From: an uncultured Bacteroidia bacterium
Lineage (GTDB): Bacteria > Bacteroidota > Bacteroidia > J057 > CALLMJ01
Assembly: GCA_938006875.1 (NCBI GenBank)
Contig: CALLMJ010000095.1
Coordinates: 1-52,647 of the forward strand
Direction: 5' to 3'
DNA length: 52,647 bases
The position numbers and the translations under genes are program-made. This document shows positions 8,381-17,461 of the stretch, one piece after another. The notes below the pieces were generated by a model. That model searched no databases. It saw only the letters and a program-made list of their open reading frames with translations, and was not told where the DNA came from. The stretch's first letter is position 1, and every line of letters starts with the position of its first letter.

Positions 8381-9200
8381 TAATTTTTACCGTAATTTTT
8401 ACATCTTTTGTTGGAATATCATTTTCTAATGTTTCAACTTGGCTAATTTTTTCAACAATATCCATACCTTCTACTACTTCACCAAATATGGTATATTGCC
8501 CATCTAAAAATGGTGCACCACCAATTTCTGTATAGTATTTACGTTGTTCTTGTGTAAACTTAAATTCTTTGGAAACTTTTTTATATTCTTCTTCTAATTG
8601 TTTATTGATAATTTGGTCCAATTTCATTAAAGAGTCAGGATTTTCTTTTTGAAGTTTGGGAACATCAATTTTACGAACCCAATCAAATTCAGGCTTTGCA
8701 ATTTGTTGATAAGCAAATTTTTGGAAATTGTTATTATTAATAGCTTTTTCTATTTGGTCTAACTCTTCATTAGTAGATTTTTTTCCTGTTACAATATAAA
8801 ATTGAGAGCCTGAGGATTTTCTATCAGGATTTACATTATCACCCATTCTGGCAGCAGCAACAGCCCCTTTTTTATGAAAGTATTTAGGATTAATTTCTGC
8901 TTCTTGTTCATAACCAGGACCACCCATACCCCATTGTGCTCTTTTTTCAGGATCTTTTGAGTTGGGGTCGCCCCCTTGTATCATAAATTCTTTTATAACT
9001 CTATGAAATATTGTATTATCATAAAAACCTTCTTTGGCTAATTTAATAAAATTTTCTTTGTGTTTTGGAACATCATCATACAATTTGATTTTTATAACTC
9101 CGTAAGAAGTCTGAATTTCTACTAAGTTTTTATCAACTTTTTCACAACTGCTTATCCAAAATGCAGCCAACGTTAAAACGAAAATTTTTTTCATTATCAT
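8373..9200 (-). CDS. Cyclophilin-type peptidyl-prolyl isomerase lipoprotein
   Basis: Prolyl isomerase predicted to be anchored in the envelope. The lipobox WISSC places the lipidated Cys at residue 19. The cyclophilin core is seen in YDNTIFHRVIKEFMIQGGDP and GSQFYIV, then again near the C-terminus in LDGQYTIFGEVVEGMDIV. Between these halves is an insert of about 80 charged residues (about 145-220), a layout seen in other Bacteroidota homologues. Met1 (9200) and Met3 (9194) are both possible starts. First gene of a three-gene run. Confidence 0.9.
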   Translation of the reverse strand: MIMKKIFVLTLAAFWISSCEKVDKNLVEIQTSYGVIKIKLYDDVPKHKENFIKLAKEGFYDNTIFHRVIKEFMIQGGDPNSKDPEKRAQWGMGGPGYEQEAEINPKYFHKKGAVAAARMGDNVNPDRKSSGSQFYIVTGKKSTNEELDQIEKAINNNNFQKFAYQQIAKPEFDWVRKIDVPKLQKENPDSLMKLDQIINKQLEEEYKKVSKEFKFTQEQRKYYTEIGGAPFLDGQYTIFGEVVEGMDIVEKISQVETLENDIPTKDVKITVKINE

Positions 9201-9209
9201 TTAAAAACA

Positions 9210-9217
9210 CAAAAATA
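9210..9217 (-). promoter_or_regulatory. Promoter -7 box for the cyclophilin-epimerase-vWA run
   Basis: Plus-strand CAAAAATA gives TATTTTTG on the minus strand, a perfect TAnnTTTG. It is 9 bp before the ATG at 9200 and 15 bp before the one at 9194. Confidence 0.55.
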
Positions 9218-9529
9218 AACCATTAAAATGGATTTTTTATTTTTTTGTAAAAAAATTTTTCAATATTAAATACAAAAGTTCTTTCATAGTTTTTTTAAGC
9301 CATCATTTCACTCCTTCTCGTACCGAAAGTGGGTAATTCGGGAGCTGAGCTTTAACAAAGCCATCTTTCAGATTTATTCGATTTTTTTCCATCAATTTGA
9401 AAATCAAACTAAATATTCCATACTGAAAAATTTACACATTACATTGTTTAATTAGAAAGTTTTTGAATTAATTAACCAAATGTTGATGCTATTGTAATTT
9501 ATGTTACAATTTACCTGTTGATTGATGAG
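9218..9529. other. Divergent spacer with a degenerate hairpin island
   Basis: No gene was seen between the divergent cyclophilin and DsrE-like genes. A GC-richer patch around 9300-9360 carries CGTACCGAAA (9319-9328), the same ten bases as the arm of the tandem array at 289-920. It also has a small CCGAA / TTCGG stem. It may be a worn single copy of a related repeat. The remainder is AT-rich. Confidence 0.45.
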
Positions 9530-9537
9530 TATATTTG
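9530..9537 (+). promoter_or_regulatory. Promoter -7 box for the DsrE-like gene
   Basis: TATATTTG fits TAnnTTTG exactly and ends 5 bp before the ATG at 9543. This position argues against the in-frame starts at 9522 and 9525, which would precede the transcript. Confidence 0.6.
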
Positions 9538-9542
9538 CGATT

Positions 9543-9947
9543 ATGAAAAGTTTATTTATTACCATTTGGGCAATAATATTGATAACTAATTTTGCAAATG
9601 CACAATTAAAAATTGTGTTTCAATTAACTACCAATGATACCCTTGTTCATAAAGCAGTCATTAGGCAGTTTAATAATATTTTAAAAGAAGATTCAACTGT
9701 AAAATTAGCAGTAATATGCCATGGTCCGGGTATAGAAATGTTGATGAAAGAAAAAACTATCGTAAAGATATCTATTCAGGAGCTTTCAAAGAAAGGAGTA
9801 GAATTTATTGCTTGTGAGAATACAATGACAGAAAAGAAAATTGAAAAAAGTCAGTTAATAGAGGGTTTAAAATATGTAAAAGCAGGTATTATTGAAGTTG
9901 CTAAAAGGCAAAGTGAGGGTTGGAGTTATATCAAAGCGGGTTTTTAA
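9543..9947 (+). CDS. Exported DsrE-like small protein
   Basis: A 134-residue protein with a signal peptide (cleavage near FANAQ) followed by a single DsrE/F-like alpha/beta domain. It has LKIVFQLTTND, LAVICHGPGIEML and GVEFIACENTM, the last carrying Cys91 at the position where DsrE-type proteins often have a sulfur-carrying cysteine; Cys59 is a second one. The export signal means it acts in the periplasm, not with cytoplasmic Tus or Dsr proteins. The start was chosen from the promoter and signal peptide. No linked sulfur genes, so its role is open. Confidence 0.75.
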   Translation: MKSLFITIWAIILITNFANAQLKIVFQLTTNDTLVHKAVIRQFNNILKEDSTVKLAVICHGPGIEMLMKEKTIVKISIQELSKKGVEFIACENTMTEKKIEKSQLIEGLKYVKAGIIEVAKRQSEGWSYIKAGF

Positions 9948-9999
9948 AAGTGGCTGAGCAGTTACATTCTTACCAAAGTCATAGTTTAGGTATTGTACG

Positions 10000-11001
10000 C
10001 TACTCGGAGAGCTTTATGATTTCATAATTTTGCATTTGTAATTGATTTAATATGTCTCTTACTTCGTTGATAGAATTGGAAGTACATAACTTAAGTTTAG
10101 TTTCTTTGAAAAAAGGAATAGATTTAAAATAATTTCCGTAGTGTTTTCTCATTTCCATCAAACCATATTTTTCACCTTTCCATTGTAAAGAAAACTCAAA
10201 ATGCTCTAAACAAACTTTTGCTCTTTCGGGTAGGGTAGGAGTGGGTAAAATTTCACCAGTTTTAAAATAATGTTTAATTTCATTAAATATCCAAGGATAG
10301 CCAATAGAAGCACGTCCAATCATAATACCATCAACTCCAAAACGATTTTTATATTCCAAGGCTTTTTGTGGGGAATCAATATCACCATTACCGAAAATAG
10401 GGATTTTGATTCTGGGATTTTCTTTAATTTTGGCGATTAAAGTCCAGTCTGCATTCCCTTTATACATTTGGACTCTGGTTCTTCCATGAACAGTAAGTGC
10501 TTTAATTCCAATATCTTGTAACCTTTCAGCAACTTCTTCTATATTTTTAGAGGCATCATCCCAACCTAAACGAGTTTTAACAGTTACGGGTAAGTGGGTA
10601 GCTTTAACAACGGATTCAGTCATTTTAACCATCAAAGGAATATCTTTTAAAAGTGCAGCACCAGCACCTTTACAGGCAACTGCTTTTACAGGGCAACCGT
10701 AGTTAATATCAATTAAATCAGGGTTTACAGCCGTTGCAATTTTTGCACATTCTCCCATTGTATCTACATCAGAACCAAATAATTGTATTCCAATAGGTCT
10801 TTCATATTCAAAAATATCTAATTTTTTTTTGCTTTGTGCGGCATCTCTAATTAAACCTTCTGATGATATAAACTCGGTATACATTAAATCAGCACCATTT
10901 TGTTTACAAACTTTACGAAAAGGAGGATCACTTATATCTTCCATGGGCGCAAGTAACAAAGGAAAATCCTCAAAAATTATATTCTCTCCAATTTTTATCA
11001 T
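10000..11001 (-). CDS. tRNA-dihydrouridine synthase
   Basis: FMN-dependent reductase that converts uridine to dihydrouridine in tRNA; DusB-type by motif. From the start at 11001 it has 333 residues. LLLAPMEDISDPPFR is the FMN-side loop, the catalytic Cys103 lies in NYGCPVKAV, and the phosphate-binding end is IFGNGDI followed by DGIMIGRAS. The start at 11001 lies one base past the PAP2 stop codon. An in-frame ATG at 11016 would overlap that gene by 14 bp and is less likely. Co-transcribed with the PAP2 gene. Confidence 0.93.
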   Translation of the reverse strand: MIKIGENIIFEDFPLLLAPMEDISDPPFRKVCKQNGADLMYTEFISSEGLIRDAAQSKKKLDIFEYERPIGIQLFGSDVDTMGECAKIATAVNPDLIDINYGCPVKAVACKGAGAALLKDIPLMVKMTESVVKATHLPVTVKTRLGWDDASKNIEEVAERLQDIGIKALTVHGRTRVQMYKGNADWTLIAKIKENPRIKIPIFGNGDIDSPQKALEYKNRFGVDGIMIGRASIGYPWIFNEIKHYFKTGEILPTPTLPERAKVCLEHFEFSLQWKGEKYGLMEMRKHYGNYFKSIPFFKETKLKLCTSNSINEVRDILNQLQMQNYEIIKLSE

Positions 11002-11002
11002 T

Positions 11003-11638
11003 TTATTCCATGGCAAATTTACTACGATTCTTGTAAATAATATATTTTGCGATGTTATATGCAGTTAAAGAATATAAAATTCCAAAGGGTATATCAATTA
11101 CATAATGTTGTTTGATAAAAACCGTTGAAAGACAAATACTGGTTGCAAGAATTAAAACGGGAATAAAAAATTTACGTTGATAAACATAAAAAAATACTGC
11201 AACTAAAACAGAATGCCCAACATGTAGTGATGGTAATAGATTATATCCAGGATCCACGGAAAACATACTATAAACCAATTGATAAGTAAAATTCGTAGGT
11301 TCAACAACAGGTCTTATCATTTTAGTAGGAAACAAAATAAATGTAGAAATTGCGGTGGCTTCTAAAATAGCAAATGATGTAACTACATGATAAAATTGCA
11401 ACCTTGTAGAGGAAATAGGCACCACTAAAAGCATAAAAGGAAAGTAAATGTAATAAGGGTAAATAAATTCAGGAACAAAAGGAATCCAATCATCCCATTG
11501 CGTTTTAATCATAGTAAATGCACCGCCACTTTTTTCTAATGCTAAATTAACTTCATTGGCATAAAAATAAAAATATGCCGCTAGCATAATAAATATTGTC
11601 GTTACCAATATTTTTTCTATTTTTAAGCTGATTTGCAT
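11003..11638 (-). CDS. PAP2-family membrane phosphatase
   Basis: Integral membrane protein of 211 residues with about six hydrophobic helices. The PAP2 motifs are PSLHVGHS (136-143) and the distal STVFIKQHYVIDIPFG with His178 and Asp182; the Arg of the first motif is probably in KMIRPVVEP. Such enzymes dephosphorylate lipid phosphates or act as phosphotransferases, and motif spacing resembles the inositol-phosphorylceramide-synthase-like branch. Substrate is unknown. It directly precedes the tRNA-modifying gene, probably just sharing an mRNA. Confidence 0.87.
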   Translation of the reverse strand: MQISLKIEKILVTTIFIMLAAYFYFYANEVNLALEKSGGAFTMIKTQWDDWIPFVPEFIYPYYIYFPFMLLVVPISSTRLQFYHVVTSFAILEATAISTFILFPTKMIRPVVEPTNFTYQLVYSMFSVDPGYNLLPSLHVGHSVLVAVFFYVYQRKFFIPVLILATSICLSTVFIKQHYVIDIPFGILYSLTAYNIAKYIIYKNRSKFAME

Positions 11639-11659
11639 AGTTATAATTTATTGGGGTTT

Positions 11660-11667
11660 CAAAAATA
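11660..11667 (-). promoter_or_regulatory. Promoter -7 box for the PAP2-dus unit
   Basis: Plus-strand CAAAAATA, minus-strand TATTTTTG, 21 bp before the PAP2 start. Confidence 0.5.
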
Positions 11668-11699
11668 AATATTTTTACTTTTAAAAACAAAAATATTGT

Positions 11700-11707
11700 T
11701 AATTTTG
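11700..11707 (+). promoter_or_regulatory. Promoter -7 box for the two-module secreted protein
   Basis: TAATTTTG, a perfect TAnnTTTG, lies 19 bp before the ATG at 11727. Confidence 0.5.
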
Positions 11708-11726
11708 CAAACTTAATGTATTGATT

Positions 11727-12440
11727 ATGAAGAATTATTTGAAAATCTTGTTTTTGTTCATTATTTCAAACTCATTGAGTGCAAATGCTCAATCCACAAA
11801 AGTTTATGATTTTTTTTATGAAAAGTTTGGATGTAAAAATTCTAATGGAGTTATAGAATATTTAAAAATCAGTAATGATAATCAAAAAATTCTTTATTCT
11901 ACTTCACATAATCCGCAACAGGACATTACACTAAAAATACTGAATCCTAATTCTACTTTTTTAGAATATTTTGGGGAAGGAACAAAAGTTCAATTTCCTA
12001 ATGATAGCAAAATATATATTTTAAAGGCTTATCCTTCTGATGAAAATTTTATTGAATGTATTAATCCTGATAAAACCCTACAAAAATTTTATATGTTTTT
12101 TGAATTAGCAGGTCCAAAAGGTACTTTCAGGTGTATAAATCCTGATAATACAATAGAATATCTCTATATCAGTTATACGAATTCCAAGAATTTGAATGTA
12201 AAATATACTTCTTCTAATAAACATCAATGGATAAATCTAAAAACTTCCAATATTAAAATAGAGAACTCTGTTTTTTTGAATTTTGAAGATATCCTGCAAT
12301 TTGATGTACAATTTCCCAATTCTCCTGAAAAATATACTATTATTTATCCAAAACTCAATGAACCCGTAAAATTTCCTGAAATTTTTGTAAAGAATCCTGA
12401 TGGTTCTACCCAAAAATTTCAATGGATTAATAAAGAATAA
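11727..12440 (+). CDS. Secreted protein with two tandem ~100-residue modules, function unknown
   Basis: A 237-residue protein with a signal peptide (cleavage near ANAQ). The mature chain is an internal duplication. Module 1 covers about 34-128 and module 2 about 134-237. Each opens with F-x-C-x-N followed by IEYLxIS (residues 34-49 and 134-149), has a central VQFPN (88-92 and 194-198), and closes with NPDxxxQKF (113-121 and 223-231). The Cys at 36, 111 and 136 align with the motif, but the last copy has Val221. I recognise no named family. The start was chosen for its ATG and signal peptide; an in-frame TTG lies 6 bp upstream. It stands alone, convergent with mutS. Confidence 0.8.
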   Translation: MKNYLKILFLFIISNSLSANAQSTKVYDFFYEKFGCKNSNGVIEYLKISNDNQKILYSTSHNPQQDITLKILNPNSTFLEYFGEGTKVQFPNDSKIYILKAYPSDENFIECINPDKTLQKFYMFFELAGPKGTFRCINPDNTIEYLYISYTNSKNLNVKYTSSNKHQWINLKTSNIKIENSVFLNFEDILQFDVQFPNSPEKYTIIYPKLNEPVKFPEIFVKNPDGSTQKFQWINKE

Positions 12441-12452
12441 TTCTTTTAGGGA

Positions 12453-15059
12453 TTATTTTTTTTCTAAAATTTCACGTTTAATTTCTTGAAGTTTAAGTAA
12501 TGCTTCTACGGGAGTCATACGGTCTATGTCAATATGAGACAATAATTTACGGAGTTTGAGAGTATCTTCATCCATAAGCTCAAATAACTTCATTTGAACG
12601 GGTTGGGTTTTTATTGGAATTTGAGTTGCTGTATTTTTTTGCTGAATTCTTAAATTTTCAAATTGTATTAAAACTTCATTAGCTCTATCAATAATAGATT
12701 TAGGTAAACCCGCCATCGCCGCCACTTGAATACCAAAACTATGTTCAGAACTTCCAGCTTCTAATTTTCTTAAAAATATAATTTTTCCATCAATTTCTTT
12801 AACTTTGACATTAAAATTTTTGACACGATTCAAGGAATTGGATAATTCTGTTAATTCATGATAGTGTGTAGCAAAAATGGTTTTAGCTTGAAAATTTTTT
12901 TCATTATGTAAAAATTCTACTAATGACCAAGCAATAGAAATTCCATCAAAAGTTGAAGTGCCTCTACCAATTTCATCTAAAAGAATTAAAGATTTAGGAG
13001 TTGCATTATTGATAATACGTGCAGTTTCGTTCATTTCAACCATAAAAGTGGATTCTCCTGCAGCTAAATTGTCTGATGCACCTACACGCGTAAAAATTTT
13101 ATCTACTAAGCCTATTTTTGCTTGTTGTGCGGGCACATAAAAACCCGCTTGTGCCATCAAAGTAATTAAACCAACTTGCCTTAAAAATGCAGATTTTCCT
13201 GCCATATTAGGTCCTGTTAATATAATAATTTGTTGTGTAGAGTTATCTAAATAAACATCATTAGGAACATAACTTTTATCAATAGGGAGCATTTTTTCAA
13301 TAACAGGATGCCTTCCGTTGATAATTTCCAAAACGTCATTTTCATAAACTTCTGGTTTACAGTAATTTCTTTGAATAGCAATTTGAGCTATATTGGATAA
13401 AACATCAATTTGTGCTATAATTTTAGCTGTTTCTTGAAATTTATTTAAGGATAATTGCAATTTTTGTAAAAGTTCTATATATAATTTTTGCTCCAGAATA
13501 ACCCTTTTTTCTTCAGCCGTTAAAACTTTGATTTCTAATTCTTTGAGTTCCGGAGTTATATATCTTTCTGCATTAGTTAAAGTTTGGCGACGTTCAAAAT
13601 GTTCAGGAACTTTATTTTTATTGGCTTTGCTAATTTCTATATAATAGCCATGAACTTTATTAAAATCTACTTTTAAGTTAGTTATACCTGTATTTAATGC
13701 TTCTTTTTGTTGAATTTGAACCAAAATTTTTTGGGCATGCTCTTGAATATTTCTCAGTTCATCTAATTCTTGCGAAATCCCTTCTTGAATAATAGAGCCA
13801 TTTACAGAGCTTAATGCAGGATTTTCAATTAAAGTATTTTTGAGTAATTCTACTTCCTTACTACAATCCGGTAAAAGATTTATTAAATCCTGAAAATTTT
13901 CAAAATCTTGAATACATTTTTTTATTTCAGGTACAAAAGATAAAGATTGTTTTAAAATTACAGCTTCTCTTGGATTCAATTTTAACATAGAAAGTTTTGC
14001 TGTAAGCCTTTCTATATCAGAAATATAACTAAGTTTTTCTCTAATTTCTGATAAAATTTTGGGATAATGAATGAGTTCTTGAACTTTATTTAAACGATTT
14101 TCTATAAGAGCTACATTTCTTAATGGCATTAAAATCCATTTTCTTAAAAGCCTTGCACCCATAGCAGTTTGGGTTTCATCTAAAATTTCTGATAACGATT
14201 TTCCTTCGTTATATTGAGAATGAATTAACTCCAAATTTCTGATAGTAAATTTATCTAAATACAAAAATTCTTCATCTGTAAAATAATGAATTTGCTTGAG
14301 GTGATGAAGTTGATGTTGTTCGTTATATTTTAGATAATGCAAAATGGCACCAGCGGCAATACTACCATAAAGTTCATCTTCTAAACCAAATCCTTTTAAA
14401 CTTTGAACTTGAAAATGATCTAATAATTGCTGAATAGCAAAATCTTTTTCGTATATCCAATCCTCTAAACGGTAAGTGTAAAAATCTTCATGAAATAAAT
14501 CTTTAAAAGTTTTTAAATCTTTTCTTGGTAAAATGACTTCTGATGGTTCAAAAGTAAATAAAATTTTTTCAAGCTTAGAAAGATGAATACTAAAACAAAA
14601 AAAATCGCCCGTAGAAATATCACAAAAGGCAATTCCTATATTTTGATTTTGATAAAAAAATAAGGAACAAATATAATTGTTTTTGGTATGTTCAAGAACT
14701 TTATCGTTAGTTAAAATACCTGGGGATAACACTTCGGTAACTCCTCTTTTTACAATTCCTTTTGCAAGTTTAGGGTCTTCTAATTGGTCACAAACCGCTA
14801 CTCTTAAACCAGCCTTAACCAATTTAGGCAAATAAACATCAATACTATGATGAGGAAAACCAGCTAATTCAATTTCTGATGCTTTTCCATTATTTCTTTT
14901 GGTTAACTGAATATTAAGAATTTTGGAGGCGTTGATAGCATCTGCACCAAACATTTCATAAAAATCTCCTACGCGAAAAAGTAAAATAGCATCAGGATAC
15001 TTTTGTTTAAAAGAGTGATACTGCCTCATTAAAGGCGTTTCATCATCATGCTTTGCCAT
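12453..15059 (-). CDS. mutS: DNA mismatch repair protein MutS
   Basis: Mismatch-recognition ATPase of 868 residues, full length. The N-terminal mismatch-binding domain has the DNA-contacting Phe-x-Glu in LFRVGDFYEMFGADA. The ATPase domain has Walker A GPNMAGKS (about 615-625) and Walker B LILLDEIGRGTSTFDG, and the C-terminal tail is the dimerisation/MutL-facing part. No mutL or other repair gene adjoins it. It is divergent from accA and convergent, 12 bp apart, with the two-module protein. Confidence 0.98.
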   Translation of the reverse strand: MAKHDDETPLMRQYHSFKQKYPDAILLFRVGDFYEMFGADAINASKILNIQLTKRNNGKASEIELAGFPHHSIDVYLPKLVKAGLRVAVCDQLEDPKLAKGIVKRGVTEVLSPGILTNDKVLEHTKNNYICSLFFYQNQNIGIAFCDISTGDFFCFSIHLSKLEKILFTFEPSEVILPRKDLKTFKDLFHEDFYTYRLEDWIYEKDFAIQQLLDHFQVQSLKGFGLEDELYGSIAAGAILHYLKYNEQHQLHHLKQIHYFTDEEFLYLDKFTIRNLELIHSQYNEGKSLSEILDETQTAMGARLLRKWILMPLRNVALIENRLNKVQELIHYPKILSEIREKLSYISDIERLTAKLSMLKLNPREAVILKQSLSFVPEIKKCIQDFENFQDLINLLPDCSKEVELLKNTLIENPALSSVNGSIIQEGISQELDELRNIQEHAQKILVQIQQKEALNTGITNLKVDFNKVHGYYIEISKANKNKVPEHFERRQTLTNAERYITPELKELEIKVLTAEEKRVILEQKLYIELLQKLQLSLNKFQETAKIIAQIDVLSNIAQIAIQRNYCKPEVYENDVLEIINGRHPVIEKMLPIDKSYVPNDVYLDNSTQQIIILTGPNMAGKSAFLRQVGLITLMAQAGFYVPAQQAKIGLVDKIFTRVGASDNLAAGESTFMVEMNETARIINNATPKSLILLDEIGRGTSTFDGISIAWSLVEFLHNEKNFQAKTIFATHYHELTELSNSLNRVKNFNVKVKEIDGKIIFLRKLEAGSSEHSFGIQVAAMAGLPKSIIDRANEVLIQFENLRIQQKNTATQIPIKTQPVQMKLFELMDEDTLKLRKLLSHIDIDRMTPVEALLKLQEIKREILEKK

Positions 15060-15066
15060 ATGGCTT

Positions 15067-15074
15067 CAAAATTA
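15067..15074 (-). promoter_or_regulatory. Promoter -7 box for mutS
   Basis: Plus-strand CAAAATTA reads TAATTTTG on the minus strand, only 7 bp before the mutS ATG. A leader of a few bases at most is predicted. Confidence 0.55.
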
Positions 15075-15208
15075 AAAAATTTCTTTTTCTTTATAGATAT
15101 TTAATGGAATTTTGGATTTCTTATGATTGAAACTAAATTAAAACATAAAAAACACTTAATTTTGAATGTAATTTATTTTTTTATTTACTTTGCGGTAAGA
15201 ATTTTTTT

Positions 15209-16159
15209 ATGGAACTTGAATTTGAAAAACCCATTTCTGAATTAGAAAAAAAACTTGCCGAAATGATAGCATTAGCTGACCAAAATAAAATTGATATGAG
15301 TACAGCAATTAAAGAGCTTGAAAATAAGGTAATTGAATTAAAAAAAAATATATACGGCAATTTAACAAATTGGCAAAAAGTTTTGCTTTCTCGCCACCCT
15401 GACCGCCCTTATACTTTAGATTATATTCAAAATATTTTTACGGATTTCTACGAGCTTCATGGAGATAGACTTTATGGAGATGATAAAGCTATTGTAGGAG
15501 GTTTAGCCAAATTAGAAGGACGCTCTGTTATGGTGTTAGGTCAGCAAAAAGGGAGGGATACTAAAAGCCGTCAGTTTAGAAATTTTGGAATGGCAAATCC
15601 TGAAGGTTATAGAAAAGCTTTGAGATTGATGCGTTTAGCAGAAAAATTTCAAAAACCTGTAATTACATTCATTGATACTCCCGGTGCATATCCTGGTTTA
15701 CATGCAGAAGAACTTGGACAAGGTGAAGCCATTGCTATGAATATTCGTGAGATGTTTCGTTTAAGGGTTCCAATTATATGTATTGTTATTGGTGAAGGTG
15801 CTTCTGGTGGTGCTTTAGGAATTGGAGTGGGTGATAAAGTGTTTATGTTAGAAAATACATGGTATTCTGTGATTTCTCCGGAGTCTTGTTCTTCAATTTT
15901 ATGGCATAATTGGGACCATAAAGAAGAAGCCGCCGAAGCTCTCAAATTAACTGCCGCTGATAATTTACGTCTTAAATTGATTGATGGGATTATTCCTGAA
16001 CCTCTTGGTGGTGCCCATAAAAATCCTCAACAAACATTTCAAAATGTTAAAAATACTCTATTAGAAGAACTCCCTAAACTTCAAAAAAAGAATATCTCTA
16101 AACTCATTTCTTTAAGAATTGAAAAATTCTGTAAAATGGGGGTGTTTATTGAACAATAA
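15209..16159 (+). CDS. accA: Acetyl-CoA carboxylase carboxyltransferase subunit alpha
   Basis: Alpha chain of the carboxyltransferase that makes malonyl-CoA for fatty-acid synthesis; it works with AccD, which is not in this window. The 316 residues match the family. Hallmarks are ELEKKLAEM near the N-terminus, [37 protein letters not shown] and [10 protein letters not shown]. An imperfect -7 box (TTACTTTG, 15185-15192) lies 16 bp upstream. The flippase gene follows after 3 bp, so the two probably share a transcript. Confidence 0.97.
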   Translation: MELEFEKPISELEKKLAEMIALADQNKIDMSTAIKELENKVIELKKNIYGNLTNWQKVLLSRHPDRPYTLDYIQNIFTDFYELHGDRLYGDDKAIVGGLAKLEGRSVMVLGQQKGRDTKSRQFRNFGMANPEGYRKALRLMRLAEKFQKPVITFIDTPGAYPGLHAEELGQGEAIAMNIREMFRLRVPIICIVIGEGASGGALGIGVGDKVFMLENTWYSVISPESCSSILWHNWDHKEEAAEALKLTAADNLRLKLIDGIIPEPLGGAHKNPQQTFQNVKNTLLEELPKLQKKNISKLISLRIEKFCKMGVFIEQ

Positions 16160-16162
16160 TTC

Positions 16163-17461
16163 ATGTCTTTTAAAAGATTTGCTTTTAGGCTTTACATTAA
16201 ACATTATAAAAATAATGCTTCTGTAAGAAGTTTTTTTGCGTTACTTTCGCTGGATATTTTAGTAAAAGCAGGAATGGTAATTCTTATTCCTCTTTACACT
16301 CAATTCATGAGCCGACCTGATTTTGGACTTTTTAATTATTTATTTTTTTATATTTCTACGGTTTCTTTAATTGCTAATTTGGGTATTTATGTACCTCATA
16401 CCAAACTACTAAATCAAACCCTTCAAGATGACCACTCTAAAATTAATGGAACTATATTTTTATTGTTTTTAGTTCCTAATCTTATCATTGCTACCATATT
16501 TTTAGGGTTTAGAATAGATTTATGGATAGCCAAAGCTTTATTTTATAAGAGCAATGTTAATTTTGAGAAATATCGTTATGGTTTACAATTTGCAGTATTT
16601 GCAGCAGCATTTAATTTTATGTTAAATGCTTGGCTTTTAGCTACCAAAAAAATTAAATTGATTCAAAAAATCCAAGTTTTTAGATTTTTCGTTCATATTC
16701 CTGTTTTATTGGGTTTATATTTTCATTGGTTTAATGAACCTGTTAGTTTTCGATTATGGTGTTTTTATGGATTAGATTTTATTATTACCGTAATAGTTTT
16801 TTTGTCTTTGCAAAAAGAAATTCATTGGAAAATAGAACAAAAATTTCTAAAACCGATTTTTAAAATTGCATTTCCTATTTTTTTAAATGCTTGTTTAGCA
16901 ATTATTTTAAATTTTTTGGATAAACTTTACTTAGAAAATTCAAGTTTTCATACACAAATGCCTTCCTATGCTCTTGCGACTCAATTAGCTTCAATTATTC
17001 CTATTGTGAGTATTTCATTTTTGAATGTGATGCTACCTGATTTTTTAAAAGTTACTGATTTAGAACATAATTTTGGTCATACATTAAGAACAGAAAAAAG
17101 ACTTTTTGCTTTACTTTTTGTAGCTGGTGTAGGGATATGGTTAGGTACTTGGTTAGGCTTAATTTTTCAAATTTTTCCATCCTCTTATCATGATGCTTTA
17201 TGGGTATTAGGGATTTTATTAATTGCTAAAATTATAGAAGCATTAGCTCAATTGTATGTCCGTTATACCATTTTATTAGAAAAAACTTGGTTAAGTTTAA
17301 TTTATTCCCTTATAGCCGCTCCAATTGCTTTTTTTCTGAATATATATTTTGTACCTTTGTATGGGATGAGTGCTTGTGTGATGGTAATTTTAATAAACTC
17401 TTTAATCACTTATTTCTTTTTTAAAGCGATAATTGGCTGGCAAGTTAAAAAGTTAATTTAA
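16163..17461 (+). CDS. Wzx-like polysaccharide / lipid-linked oligosaccharide flippase
   Basis: Polytopic membrane protein of 432 residues with roughly twelve to fourteen hydrophobic helices. The N-terminal pattern DILVKAGMVILIPLYTQFMS resembles the Polysacc_synt / MOP exporter superfamily, where the first helix leads into a loop and YTQFMSRPDFG-like sequence. Likely moves lipid-linked glycans across the inner membrane. Context supports an envelope-glycan role, since glycosyltransferase and UDP-glucose dehydrogenase genes follow on the opposite strand. Its stop codon overlaps that of the convergent glycosyltransferase. Confidence 0.82.
   Translation: MSFKRFAFRLYIKHYKNNASVRSFFALLSLDILVKAGMVILIPLYTQFMSRPDFGLFNYLFFYISTVSLIANLGIYVPHTKLLNQTLQDDHSKINGTIFLLFLVPNLIIATIFLGFRIDLWIAKALFYKSNVNFEKYRYGLQFAVFAAAFNFMLNAWLLATKKIKLIQKIQVFRFFVHIPVLLGLYFHWFNEPVSFRLWCFYGLDFIITVIVFLSLQKEIHWKIEQKFLKPIFKIAFPIFLNACLAIILNFLDKLYLENSSFHTQMPSYALATQLASIIPIVSISFLNVMLPDFLKVTDLEHNFGHTLRTEKRLFALLFVAGVGIWLGTWLGLIFQIFPSSYHDALWVLGILLIAKIIEALAQLYVRYTILLEKTWLSLIYSLIAAPIAFFLNIYFVPLYGMSACVMVILINSLITYFFFKAIIGWQVKKLI

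Noticed and set aside
12430-12452. Terminator between the convergent two-module gene and mutS
   Set aside because: The AAAGAATAATTCTTT palindrome overlaps the stop codon and has a 3-base loop and no G+C; too weak to call.
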